Source: Bacteroidales bacterium (GTDB taxonomy: Bacteria > Bacteroidota > Bacteroidia > Bacteroidales > P3). Taken from it: a stretch of DNA of 64,000 nucleotides. Location of the stretch: assembly GCA_024400665.1 (NCBI GenBank), contig JAKSML010000006.1, positions 1 through 64,000 on the forward strand, read 5' to 3'. The notes beneath the pieces are model-generated. The model had not been told where the DNA came from. It was given only the letters and a program-made list of their open reading frames with translations, and made no database searches. The translations under genes were made by a program, and so were the position numbers. The first letter of the stretch is position 1. Each line of letters opens with the position of its first letter. Positions 16,412 to 23,907 of this stretch are shown here, in pieces.

Positions 16412-16573
16412 GGAATTGAGAATTGAGAATGGGGCGGGAGCCGTCGATTGTATTGTCAATACACAGTTCACCGACCACAGTTCACAGGTCACCGATCACC
16501 AATCACAGTTCACAGTTCACAGATCACAGATCACAGACCACAGTTCACAGATCACAGACCACAGATCACAAAG
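16412..16573. repeat. large heptamer array element (16 CACAGAT-type units)
   Basis: Begins with GGAATTG, AGAATTG, AGAATGG, then GGGCGGGAGCCG, then TGTATTGTCA. Sixteen consecutive 7-base units follow at 16462-16573 (CACAGTT, CACCGAC, CACAGTT, CACAGGT, CACCGAT and so on). The same order of modules occurs, on the opposite strand, at 63755-63873. It lies between parE and its terminator hairpin. Confidence 0.85.
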
Positions 16574-16608
16574 GAAGGTCCTGTCGAATATTCGGCAGGA
16601 CCTTCCTT
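16571..16608. terminator. bidirectional terminator hairpin between parE and the glycosidase gene
   Basis: A 19-bp nearly perfect inverted repeat (16571-16589 with 16590-16608, one mismatch) between two convergent genes. It is followed by AT-rich sequence on the plus strand. Confidence 0.75.
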
Positions 16609-16651
16609 ATATGATTTAAATATTGAGGGATTTGAGGGGTTGCTTCCTTCT

Positions 16652-16683
16652 AATCTCCCAATCTTCAAATCTCCATATCTTTA
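16652..16683. repeat. octamer array after the glycosidase gene
   Basis: Four 8-base units: AATCTCCC, AATCTTCA, AATCTCCA, TATCTTTA. The last unit overlaps the stop of the gene at 16681. The same words occur at 25226-25249 and, on the other strand, at 39939-40010. Confidence 0.6.
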
Positions 16684-18921
16684 TTTCACGCGGATAATTC
16701 TCACGCAGTCGAGCATGGCACGGTTGATGCCTTCCTCGTTCATATTCTGGTTCTCGGGCTCGTAAGCCAGGACGAGGGTCTGGGCGCCGCTCTTCAGTTT
16801 GAGGCGCACGCTGGTGCTGTTGCCCCACACCTGCCAGAGGCCCTTGCCACGCTGCGGGAAGACGATGCGGCCCACGCGGTTGTTGTTGTACCACAGCGTG
16901 CGGACAGCGCACTTGTTAGAATAGATGCGGTTGTCGCTGCCGTTGGCATAGCGGAAGTCGATCTGATAGATGCCGTCCTCGGGGACGTCGATATTCATCA
17001 CGATGCGGGAGTTGACCTTGGGAGCAATCTCCACAGCGCCGTCGCCGGTGTAGCCCTTGCACTCGGCAAAGGTGGTGGCGGGGGCGAACTTAGTCATATC
17101 GAAGAGGCGCTCATTGTCGTAGTTGTAATAGACCACGGGCTCACTGGCGAAGCTCTGCACGCCGTTCGAGTCCATAGCGATGACCTGATACTCGGCGTAT
17201 GTCGAGGCTGCGGGGATGGTATAGCGGTTGTCGTTGATACGCTCGGGGACGGTATCGACCACGCTGCCGTTGCAAAGGATGACATAGGAGGTCACGTTAG
17301 GCACCTGGTACCAGCCGATGCTGGTGGCGTCGTCGAGGTATGCCTGCGGGGTCTCAGGAGCGGTGACGATAGGCTGCTCGTTGACGGGGTCGAAGCCCGT
17401 ATATTCGCTGTTGAGGACAACCCTCACGGTATGGCGGCCAGAGATGCTGGCAGGAATCATGTTGCTCTTCTGCCTCTTGCCGTCGATAGAGCAAGAGACC
17501 ACCTTGTTGCCATAGCCCGACACGACGATGTCGAGCACAGCCTTGCGGTACTTGAAGTTCGTGAGTTTCTTCTCGCCGGCCCATGCCTTAGGCACCAGGG
17601 GGCGGAAGACGATGCCGTTCTCCTGGAGGGTGATGCCCATCAGGACGCGGTGTGCCACGCTGATATTGCCAGCCACGCTCCAGAGCTGGCTGGGCGAATT
17701 GATAGGCGTGTTGAGGCTGCCCGTGGTGGCGTCGAAGTTCTCCATGTTGGAGGCGTACATGGCGGCAGCACGGTAGATGCTGGCGATGCTATGTTCGAGC
17801 GAGAGCTGGTTGCCCACCTCGGCAGAAGCCTGCATCCAGAAGGCCTGGACGAAGGGCCAGACGGCGTTGTTATGATAGGGATGTACGTTAGGAATCTGAG
17901 GGCTGAAAGCGGGGGTGCCGAGGGGCGAGAGCGCCACGGAAGAGACGATGCGGCGGGCGCGGGCAGTGTCGGCAATGCCGTAGATGACGCAGAGTGCCTC
18001 GCCCAAGGTCTCGCTGCGGGGAGAGACGATGAGGTTGCCGCGGCCGTAGAGGTACTGGCCATAGTAGCCCTTATCCTCAAGCCATAGATACTTGTTGATG
18101 GCGGCCTTGATGCTCTCGGCCTTCTCGTTGAAATGGACGGCGAGGTCCTTCTCGCCACAGAGCTGAGCCATGCGGGCTGCAACCTGGTTGGCGCGGAAGA
18201 AGATAGCGTTGGTGCCGAGGCATTCGGACTGGGCAATGTCGGCGGGCTCCATCCAGCGGGGATAGGACTCCTCGCGCCAGTCGAGGAACGAGGACTCGCC
18301 ACGCACGAGGCCGGTCTCGGGGTCATAGACCACCTGCTCGTCCTGCAACATGCTCTGATAGACGATGTCGAAGCACTTCTCAAGCCATTTCTTGTCGCCC
18401 GTAGCCAGATAGACCTGCCAAGCGGCGAGGGTCCAGGTCATGCGGTCGGTCGAGACGGGCCAGGAGCCGCCCGTGCCGGTATCCTGCACAATCTTGCCAT
18501 TGCGGACCTTCTTCATGAGGCTGTTGCGCGTCACGTCGGGGTCCATATAGGCGAGAGCCAGGATGGCGCTGTAGCTCACGTCGCGTGTCCACACACCGCT
18601 CCAGAGGGTGCCGGTGCGCCATGTGCTGTCGGACTCGATAAGAGAAGCCATCTCCTCGACGGAGAGGTTGTAGAGCGTGTTGCTGATAGGCACGCCGCAG
18701 CTGAAGGCAGGATAGCCCACGCCGCCTTTGTGCTGGAGCCAATTCCGGCCCTCAAAGGTGCTCGTCAAGGCATTCGGCGCAACGATGTTGGCATGATACT
18801 CGCCCTGCACAACTTTGCGAGGAAAGAGGCTGTAAACTTCGTTTTGATATATCGGAGTTTCCTGGGCTGAAACAACGCAACCCACCAATACAAAGAGTAT
18901 TAAAGCAATATTTTTACGCAT
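16681..18921 (-). CDS. secreted six-hairpin (alpha/alpha-barrel) glycosidase with C-terminal carbohydrate-binding-like module
   Basis: A 746-residue exported protein with a Sec signal peptide (MRKNIALILFVLVGCVVSAQ). Residues about 70-480 look like an (alpha/alpha)6 glycosidase related to glycogen-debranching and trehalase-like enzymes: TLWSGVWTRDVSYSAILALAYMD, GGSWPVSTDRMTWTLAAWQVYLATGD, EPADIAQSECLGTNAIFFRANQ, HNNAVWPFVQAFWMQA. WTRD and the acidic pairs are candidate catalytic regions. Beta-sandwich and fibronectin-like parts follow. From about 610 comes a CBM6/35-like module (DGIYQIDFRYANGSDNRIYSNKC... ending DCVRIIRVK). No T9SS tail. The likely role is periplasmic breakdown of an alpha-linked glycan; the substrate cannot be named. 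Single gene with its own promoter. Confidence 0.8.
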   Translation of the reverse strand: MRKNIALILFVLVGCVVSAQETPIYQNEVYSLFPRKVVQGEYHANIVAPNALTSTFEGRNWLQHKGGVGYPAFSCGVPISNTLYNLSVEEMASLIESDSTWRTGTLWSGVWTRDVSYSAILALAYMDPDVTRNSLMKKVRNGKIVQDTGTGGSWPVSTDRMTWTLAAWQVYLATGDKKWLEKCFDIVYQSMLQDEQVVYDPETGLVRGESSFLDWREESYPRWMEPADIAQSECLGTNAIFFRANQVAARMAQLCGEKDLAVHFNEKAESIKAAINKYLWLEDKGYYGQYLYGRGNLIVSPRSETLGEALCVIYGIADTARARRIVSSVALSPLGTPAFSPQIPNVHPYHNNAVWPFVQAFWMQASAEVGNQLSLEHSIASIYRAAAMYASNMENFDATTGSLNTPINSPSQLWSVAGNISVAHRVLMGITLQENGIVFRPLVPKAWAGEKKLTNFKYRKAVLDIVVSGYGNKVVSCSIDGKRQKSNMIPASISGRHTVRVVLNSEYTGFDPVNEQPIVTAPETPQAYLDDATSIGWYQVPNVTSYVILCNGSVVDTVPERINDNRYTIPAASTYAEYQVIAMDSNGVQSFASEPVVYYNYDNERLFDMTKFAPATTFAECKGYTGDGAVEIAPKVNSRIVMNIDVPEDGIYQIDFRYANGSDNRIYSNKCAVRTLWYNNNRVGRIVFPQRGKGLWQVWGNSTSVRLKLKSGAQTLVLAYEPENQNMNEEGINRAMLDCVRIIRVK

Positions 18922-18942
18922 AATATACTATTAAAAACGCTG

Positions 18943-18950
18943 CAAAGTTA
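18943..18950 (-). promoter_or_regulatory. -7 box (TAACTTTG) of the glycosidase gene
   Basis: Minus-strand TAACTTTGCAGC, 22-29 bp before the start. A TTG (within TTTTGCATT) lies 19 nt upstream, a good -33/-7 spacing. Confidence 0.7.
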
Positions 18951-18992
18951 CAACTTTTTTTTCATAATGCAAAACAATTCAGAAAAAAAATG

Positions 18993-19000
18993 TAACTTTG
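18993..19000 (+). promoter_or_regulatory. -7 box (TAACTTTG) of the small acidic protein gene
   Basis: Plus-strand TAACTTTGCATC, divergent from the glycosidase promoter 43 bp away. It implies a leader of about 85 nt before the ATG at 19094. Confidence 0.65.
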
Positions 19001-19093
19001 CATCATCAACAGCATCTGAGAACACCTCTCAAAAGCTGTCGAAACCGACTGATAAAGAACATACTTAACTATCATTTTGAAAGGAGAAAAACC

Positions 19094-19345
19094 ATGTCTC
19101 AAAAAAGTTTGGAAGACCGCATAGCAAATGAACTCTGCGACGTCCTCGACGAACCCGAAGCCTACGACGACTGCGTCCTCGGCATCAACAAGAAGACCCT
19201 CGCCGTCTCCGTGTGCAGCCCCATGAGCCTCACCAAGGATTTCGACACCTACCCCCTCACCACCTTCCTCACCACAAACGACGAAGGAGACGTAGATCTC
19301 GAGATGTCGGAAATCAACTATGTGGCCAGCCGCTACGAAGAGTGA
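19094..19345 (+). CDS. small acidic protein of unknown function
   Basis: An 83-residue, strongly acidic soluble protein (MSQKSLEDRIANELCDVLDEPE..., DEGDVDLEMSEINYVASRYEE). The ATG at 19094 is preceded by AAGGAG at 19081-19086, one of the few clear Shine-Dalgarno sequences in the window, which decides the start against an upstream ATG that overlaps the promoter. It has no signal peptide, membrane segment or recognised domain. High Asp/Glu content and a good ribosome binding site suggest an abundant cytoplasmic protein; this is inference. Confidence 0.7.
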   Translation: MSQKSLEDRIANELCDVLDEPEAYDDCVLGINKKTLAVSVCSPMSLTKDFDTYPLTTFLTTNDEGDVDLEMSEINYVASRYEE

Positions 19346-19349
19346 ACGA

Positions 19350-19440
19350 GTGAATTGTGAATTGTGAAAGTGTGAATTGTGAATTGACAAATGACCGTGC
19401 CAGCCACAATTCACTACTCATCATTCACAAATCATGCAGC
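19350..19440. repeat. heptamer array element upstream of the glycosylase-fold gene
   Basis: Left arm of repeated TGAATTG words, a core with GACAAATG and GTGCCAGCC, and a right arm with TTCACTA, CTCATCA, TTCACAA. It fills the whole gap between 19345 and the start at 19442. Confidence 0.7.
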
Positions 19441-19441
19441 C

Positions 19442-20029
19442 ATGCCCGAGATTGAACGCCATCCCTTAGAGCCATTCCTGCCGCCCAACGCACGCCTGCT
19501 GATGCTGGGGAGCTTCCCGCCACCCCGTGCCAGGTGGTGCATGGACTTCTTCTACCCCAACCGCACCAACATGATGTGGGAGATCTTCGGCGAGCTCTTT
19601 TTCGGCGACCACCTCCGTCTGGTAGATGTGGCGAACAAGAGCTTTTTCAAAGACGACATCATCGCCCTGCTGCGAGAGCACGGCATCGCCATCTTCGACA
19701 CAGCCTGCGCCGTGCGACGGCTCCAAGGCAACGCCTCCGACAAGTTTCTCGAAGTGGTAGAGAAGACCGATATCCCTGCCCTGCTGTCGCAGATACCGCT
19801 CTGCCACGACATCGTCTGCACAGGCCAGAAGTCGGCGGAGACCCTCTGCGAAGACTACGGCGCCACGGTGCCCAAGATGGGCGAGAGCAGCACCTTTCTC
19901 GTTGCTGGCCGCGAGATGCACCTCTGGCGCATGCCCTCCTCCTCCCGCGCCTACCCTATGAGGCTGCAAGACAAAGCCGCCTACTACCGCACCATGATGG
20001 AGCACATCGGCCTTATCAGCCTTCCATAA
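19442..20029 (+). CDS. uracil-DNA glycosylase superfamily protein
   Basis: A 195-residue protein with the fold signature of the uracil-DNA glycosylase superfamily (Mug/family 2- and 6-like). LLMLGSFPPP near residue 20 forms the first active-site loop, FYPNRTNMMWEIFGELFF matches the substrate-pocket helix, and IAIFDTACAVRRLQGNASD follows. The likely role is excision of deaminated bases, or a related nucleotide activity. The start at 19442 (MPEIERHPLEPF) is preferred: a longer frame from 19391 would translate the heptamer array. It is not seen in an operon. Confidence 0.75.
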   Translation: MPEIERHPLEPFLPPNARLLMLGSFPPPRARWCMDFFYPNRTNMMWEIFGELFFGDHLRLVDVANKSFFKDDIIALLREHGIAIFDTACAVRRLQGNASDKFLEVVEKTDIPALLSQIPLCHDIVCTGQKSAETLCEDYGATVPKMGESSTFLVAGREMHLWRMPSSSRAYPMRLQDKAAYYRTMMEHIGLISLP

Positions 20030-20690
20030 AGAAAAATAATAATCAGTGGACCGTGAGGCTGACGCAGCCGTATTGCCAGTTCACAAACCATAGCTCACAA
20101 ACCACAGGTCACAGGTCACAGATTACAAAAAGCCCCCCTAAAAAAAGTTCGTTTTGCACAGAGTCGGAGGGTCAGGACTGACAAAATGTCAGTCTCGCTT
20201 TTAGAGTCGGAGGAGGTTCGGAGAAGCTCCGCCTTACCTCCGCCTTAGCTTCGCTCTAGCTCCGCTCGCCGAGCGAAGAAAAAACGGGCAAAAAACGACC
20301 CTTAAACAGCCCTTGGGCGGAGAAAAAACGACCCGACACTGACAAAATGGCAGACCAAGAGAAAAGCTAATGACCACCCGCGAAGATGTGACAATGTCAA
20401 AAAATATTTCTTTAGGTATCCCCAAAAATCCAAGACAAAGAATGCCTGTGGCATCCTAAGCAAGCCCTATTAATTTATGGGGACTTCTAATTATTCATGT
20501 TAATTCAATATTTTGATAAACATAAATCGCCACGAATAATCAGAGGTCCCGGTAATTTCCGACCATCTTTCTTCAAGCCCTAATCTTGGCACTGACCCCA
20601 AGAGGGCATCCAAATATTAATCTACAGAACCCACCTTTACGACATACAAATCTTGCATGGGTGCCGATGTGCCGTTTCGAGGGCTGGCCG
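20030..20690. other. gene-free spacer with several repeat types
   Basis: Convergent spacer. It holds a heptamer element (20047-20130), the 11-mer block AGCGGAG/AGCGAAG on the minus strand (20221-20270), small CTGACAAAATGTCAG-like hairpins, and a 17-bp inverted repeat with two mismatches (20480-20496 with 20534-20550). No protein-like frame was seen. Confidence 0.55.
20047..20130. repeat. heptamer array element
   Basis: Core GAGGCTGACGCAGCC and TATTGCCAG, then seven heptamers at 20082-20130 (CACAAAC, CATAGCT, CACAAAC, CACAGGT, CACAGGT, CACAGAT, TACAAAA). It lies just after the stop of the glycosylase-fold gene. Confidence 0.75.
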
Positions 20691-21470
20691 CTATTCCGAT
20701 AGGGCAAGGCGGAGACCGACAAAACTAACGCCGTCGCGTGGCGACATACTAGTACGGTACGACGGACGACAGCTCACTGTACCACTGCTGTACATGCCGC
20801 CACGGCATACGCGGTTAAACCCATTCATAGAGCCAACAGGGTCAGTCTGGGAATCACGACTGTAGGAGCCGTACTTGTCCTGGCACCACTCAAACACGTT
20901 GCCGCTCATATCGTACAGTCCCAGCTCATTGGGAAGTTTCTGCCCCACAATATGCGCGGTTTCGTCTGAATTGTCACCATACCATGCCACCTCGTCAATA
21001 TTGTTGCTTCCACTATACCTGTACCCTTGGCTCATATTTCCTCCGCGTGCCGCATACTCCCACTCTGCCTCCGTAGGCAGGCGGAAATCCGCACCTGTCA
21101 GTTCATTCAATTTCTCGACAAAGGTCTGGCATTTCCCCCAGTTCACCTCCACCATAGGCAAATTATCGTCTTTGGTAGTCGCTGAGTTCTTTCCCATCAC
21201 GGCCTGCCACAAGGCCTGCGTCACTTCGGTCTCGCCTATTTGATAGCTACTTAGAGTCACTTGATGGGCAGGCATCTCCATGGTTTCAGCCTCCTCATCC
21301 TGCCTATCTGCACCCATCATAAAGGTTCCCCCCTCTACGGGAATCATCTTATACGACACATCGCCCACTGTCAGCACGCCATCGCTGAAACTTGCCGTAG
21401 GGGTTTTGGTGCAAGAAACCATCACACCGAGTGATGCGAGACAAAGCAACGACAAAATATTCGTTCTCAT
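20691..21470 (-). CDS. SUMF1/FGE-sulfatase domain lipoprotein
   Basis: A 259-residue lipoprotein with signal MRTNILSLLCLASLGVMVSC and lipidated Cys at residue 20. A formylglycine-generating-enzyme-like domain (about residues 38-259) follows: MIPVEGGTFMMGADRQDEE, YQIGETEVTQALWQAVMG, FRLPTEAEWEYAARGG, GNVFEWCQDKYGSY and the end FVGLRLALSE. The catalytic Cys of true FGE near the C-terminal GFRC is replaced by GLRL, so it is probably a non-catalytic binding or structural domain. It follows a paralogue by 45 bp. The outer leaflet or periplasm is the expected site. Confidence 0.85.
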   Translation of the reverse strand: MRTNILSLLCLASLGVMVSCTKTPTASFSDGVLTVGDVSYKMIPVEGGTFMMGADRQDEEAETMEMPAHQVTLSSYQIGETEVTQALWQAVMGKNSATTKDDNLPMVEVNWGKCQTFVEKLNELTGADFRLPTEAEWEYAARGGNMSQGYRYSGSNNIDEVAWYGDNSDETAHIVGQKLPNELGLYDMSGNVFEWCQDKYGSYSRDSQTDPVGSMNGFNRVCRGGMYSSGTVSCRPSYRTSMSPRDGVSFVGLRLALSE

Positions 21471-21515
21471 AATCCTGAAAATTATATAAATGCGATAGAT
21501 TCAAAGGACAGGCCT

Positions 21516-22322
21516 CTACTCTGATAGGGCAAGGCGGAGACCGCAGCACCACGCGCGACTTGCGACGGGGCCGCTGCCACGGTCATATACGCGATACGGG
21601 GCAACGAAAAAGAAGCCATCACGATACACGCGGCCGTAGGCGCTCCCATTCTCTGGCCCCGTGGGGTTGGTCTGCGGAACGTCGTCGTACCCGCCATACC
21701 AATCCTGGCACCATTCCTGGACATTGCCGCACATGTCGTACAGCCCGAGTTCGTTGGGGAGCTTCTGTCCCACAGCGTGCGTAGCTCCGTCCGCATTGCC
21801 TTCATGCCACCCCACCTCGTCGGCGTCATCGCTGCCGCTGTACATATACCCATGACTCTTATTCCCGCCTCTTGCAGCAAACTCCCATTCAGCCTCCGTG
21901 GGCAGACGGAAGCGCTTTCCCGTAAGGGCGTTCAGCTTTGCAATGAACTCCTGGCAATCGTCCCAGCTCACCTCTTCCACGGGACGATTGTCGCCATTGA
22001 AATAAGAGGGGTTGCGACCCATCACAGCCATCCAAAGTGCCTGCGTCACCTCGGTCTCGCCTATGCGGTAGCTGCTGAGCGTCACCTGATGGGCGGGCTT
22101 GGCATTGTCACTTGCCTGAGCAGCCTGCTCCGGAGCCCCCATCGTGAAGGTGCCACCCTCGACGGGAACCATCTTATACGGAACATAGCCAACCATAAGC
22201 ACTCCGCTTTCCTCATTATAGCCATCAATATTGGCGGGCTCAACAGGATCCGGGTACTTCCCGCATGAGGTCATCAGCCCCGAAGCTGCGAGGCCTAAGA
22301 ATAATAAAGTCTTTGCTTTCAT
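21516..22322 (-). CDS. SUMF1/FGE-sulfatase domain lipoprotein, paralogue
   Basis: A 268-residue lipoprotein (MKAKTLLFLGLAASGLMTSC, lipidated Cys at 20) with the same domain as the downstream neighbour: MVPVEGGTFTMGAPEQAAQ, YRIGETEVTQALWMAVMGRN, FRLPTEAEWEFAARGGNKSHGY, GNVQEWCQDWYGGYDDVPQTN. It ends WCCGLRLALSE, so two Cys precede the GLR motif but the GFRC catalytic position is again absent. It probably forms a small operon with the gene at 20691 after tandem duplication. The pair may bind glycans or scaffold envelope proteins; this is inference. Confidence 0.85.
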   Translation of the reverse strand: MKAKTLLFLGLAASGLMTSCGKYPDPVEPANIDGYNEESGVLMVGYVPYKMVPVEGGTFTMGAPEQAAQASDNAKPAHQVTLSSYRIGETEVTQALWMAVMGRNPSYFNGDNRPVEEVSWDDCQEFIAKLNALTGKRFRLPTEAEWEFAARGGNKSHGYMYSGSDDADEVGWHEGNADGATHAVGQKLPNELGLYDMCGNVQEWCQDWYGGYDDVPQTNPTGPENGSAYGRVYRDGFFFVAPYRVYDRGSGPVASRAWCCGLRLALSE

Positions 22323-22373
22323 AATTGCGATTATGTCGTTCTTATGCCATATCTGCGTTATACGTCTGAAGCC

Positions 22374-23591
22374 TTATTTCACGCCGAGCTTCTTCTTCAT
22401 GGCTGAGGAGAGGGCGTCTTTGTGGAGGAGGATGGTGACGGTCTTGTAGCGGACGTAGGCCTTGCTGGCGAAGAACATGCCGTGATAGACGCCGTGGTCG
22501 CCCCAGCTGTTCTTGACCATGTAGTACTCGTTGCCGAGCTGGTCCTTAGCGGTGCCGTAGATGAGCATGAGGTGGTCGTCGTTGGTCTCGTGGTTGTCCC
22601 AGCCGAGCTGGCGTTCCTCGGGAGTGACCCAGTGCTGAGGAGTGGGACGTGTGGCAGCCTCGTCCTGAATCTCCTGAGCCTTCATGCCGGTCCAGTGAGC
22701 CATATCGCTGCCCTGGTCCGATGCCTTCACCTCGGTGGCGGGGAGCACGCAGAAGCCGTTCTTCACGCCCTGGCGGAAGCCTGCCTCGCTCACATCGCTG
22801 TCCCAGCCCACAGGATAGCCGTGGCTGATGGCGTAGTCGGTGATTTCGAGGAGCTCGTCAAGGGTGACGTTATAGGAGAGGTCGTGACGCCAGTTGTCGG
22901 GGCTCTCGACGGCGAAGGTGCCATAGAGGGGCTCGTGGAGGAAGGCGGTGACCTGGATATAGTCGTCGGCCTTCAGACCTGTTGATTCATAGAAGCTCTT
23001 GGGCGTGTAGGTCTTGCCCTTGTAGGTGAACTTTTCGGGAGGCACGCCGAGATAGACGTCGTGGACGGCCTTGATGGCCTTCATGCTGAGGAGCTGGTAG
23101 GCGGAGTCGCTCTGCAAGCTGCCGCTCGAAGCGGCGGCCTTGACCATGGGGTTGGTCATAGCGCTGAGCTCGCTATGGTTAGAAAGACTGTCGCGATACA
23201 TCACGCCGGGACGCATCTGCTCTTCGGGCACGAGGCCGTACTTCTCCATGCAGTGCAGCACGTCGCCAAAACAGCCGCCTTGCGAGAAAGAGAGGGTGCC
23301 GTGAGTGCGGATAACGGCCATGGCGCGGTCCATGTAGTCCCAATAGGCGGTGTACATCTCGCTGAGGTCATACTCGCCCTTGCCCATGCGCAGCAGCTCG
23401 GCTTCGAGGAAGGCGGTGCCACTATAGTCCCAGCAGGTGCCAGCCTTGCTCTGGTTCTTGACGGAGGTGACGGGCAACTCCTTAACAATGGTGAACTTAT
23501 AGCCCTCATCCTTGGGGGCGTCCTTGGCATCCTGGGCCATAACATTGCCGCACATCAAAGCCGCGGCCACGAAAACGATAGTCTTCTTCAT
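22374..23591 (-). CDS. exported C1B-family (bleomycin hydrolase/PepC-like) cysteine peptidase
   Basis: A 405-residue peptidase with a Sec signal (MKKTIVFVAAALMCGNVMAQ). The catalytic Cys is in KAGTCWDYSGTAFLEAELLR at about residue 53. The usual GTCWSFS reads GTCWDYS here, with Asp in place of Ser after Trp. The catalytic His lies in NDDHLMLIYGTA and the Asn in MVKNSWGDHG. C1B peptidases are usually cytoplasmic aminopeptidases; Bacteroidetes have exported forms that trim peptides in the periplasm. The start at 23591 gives the signal peptide; the longer frame from 23624 has none. Single gene with a well-spaced promoter. Confidence 0.88.
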   Translation of the reverse strand: MKKTIVFVAAALMCGNVMAQDAKDAPKDEGYKFTIVKELPVTSVKNQSKAGTCWDYSGTAFLEAELLRMGKGEYDLSEMYTAYWDYMDRAMAVIRTHGTLSFSQGGCFGDVLHCMEKYGLVPEEQMRPGVMYRDSLSNHSELSAMTNPMVKAAASSGSLQSDSAYQLLSMKAIKAVHDVYLGVPPEKFTYKGKTYTPKSFYESTGLKADDYIQVTAFLHEPLYGTFAVESPDNWRHDLSYNVTLDELLEITDYAISHGYPVGWDSDVSEAGFRQGVKNGFCVLPATEVKASDQGSDMAHWTGMKAQEIQDEAATRPTPQHWVTPEERQLGWDNHETNDDHLMLIYGTAKDQLGNEYYMVKNSWGDHGVYHGMFFASKAYVRYKTVTILLHKDALSSAMKKKLGVK

Positions 23592-23678
23592 ATTCTTATT
23601 TATTGGGGCCATGAGATAAAACAAGAGCGAGGCAGCACAGCCCTTTTTCCCGCCTCAAGACTCGTATGTTTGAAATTG

Positions 23679-23686
23679 CAAAGTTA
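23679..23686 (-). promoter_or_regulatory. -7 box (TAACTTTG) of the C1B peptidase gene
   Basis: Minus-strand TAACTTTGCAAT with a TTG 19 nt upstream, the standard Bacteroidetes -33/-7 arrangement. About 88 bp before the start codon. Confidence 0.7.
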
Positions 23687-23907
23687 CGAACTTTTTCCCA
23701 ATTAGCAAATTTTTTTTGCAGAAAGAGGCAGAATGGCGGACAAGACAGTCCCGATAGCCCTCATAAGGCCTCGACATCTGCCTGAAATTTTTTTCGTCCG
23801 TTTTCGTTCACATCCTCAGCCATTTGTGCCATCTTGCGGATACGGAGCCCTATTTTTTTTATTATTTATTGCAATATAATATAGAATTTGCCGTTATTTC
23901 TTCAACA

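Noticed and set aside
16412..16573. CRISPR array
   Set aside because: Units are 7 bp and directly adjacent, with no spacers of 25-40 bp and no cas genes close by.
16416..16619. Short frames coding repeated His/Ser/Gln/Thr words
   Set aside because: They only translate the heptamer array; period 7 reads through all frames, giving repeated peptides without biological sense.
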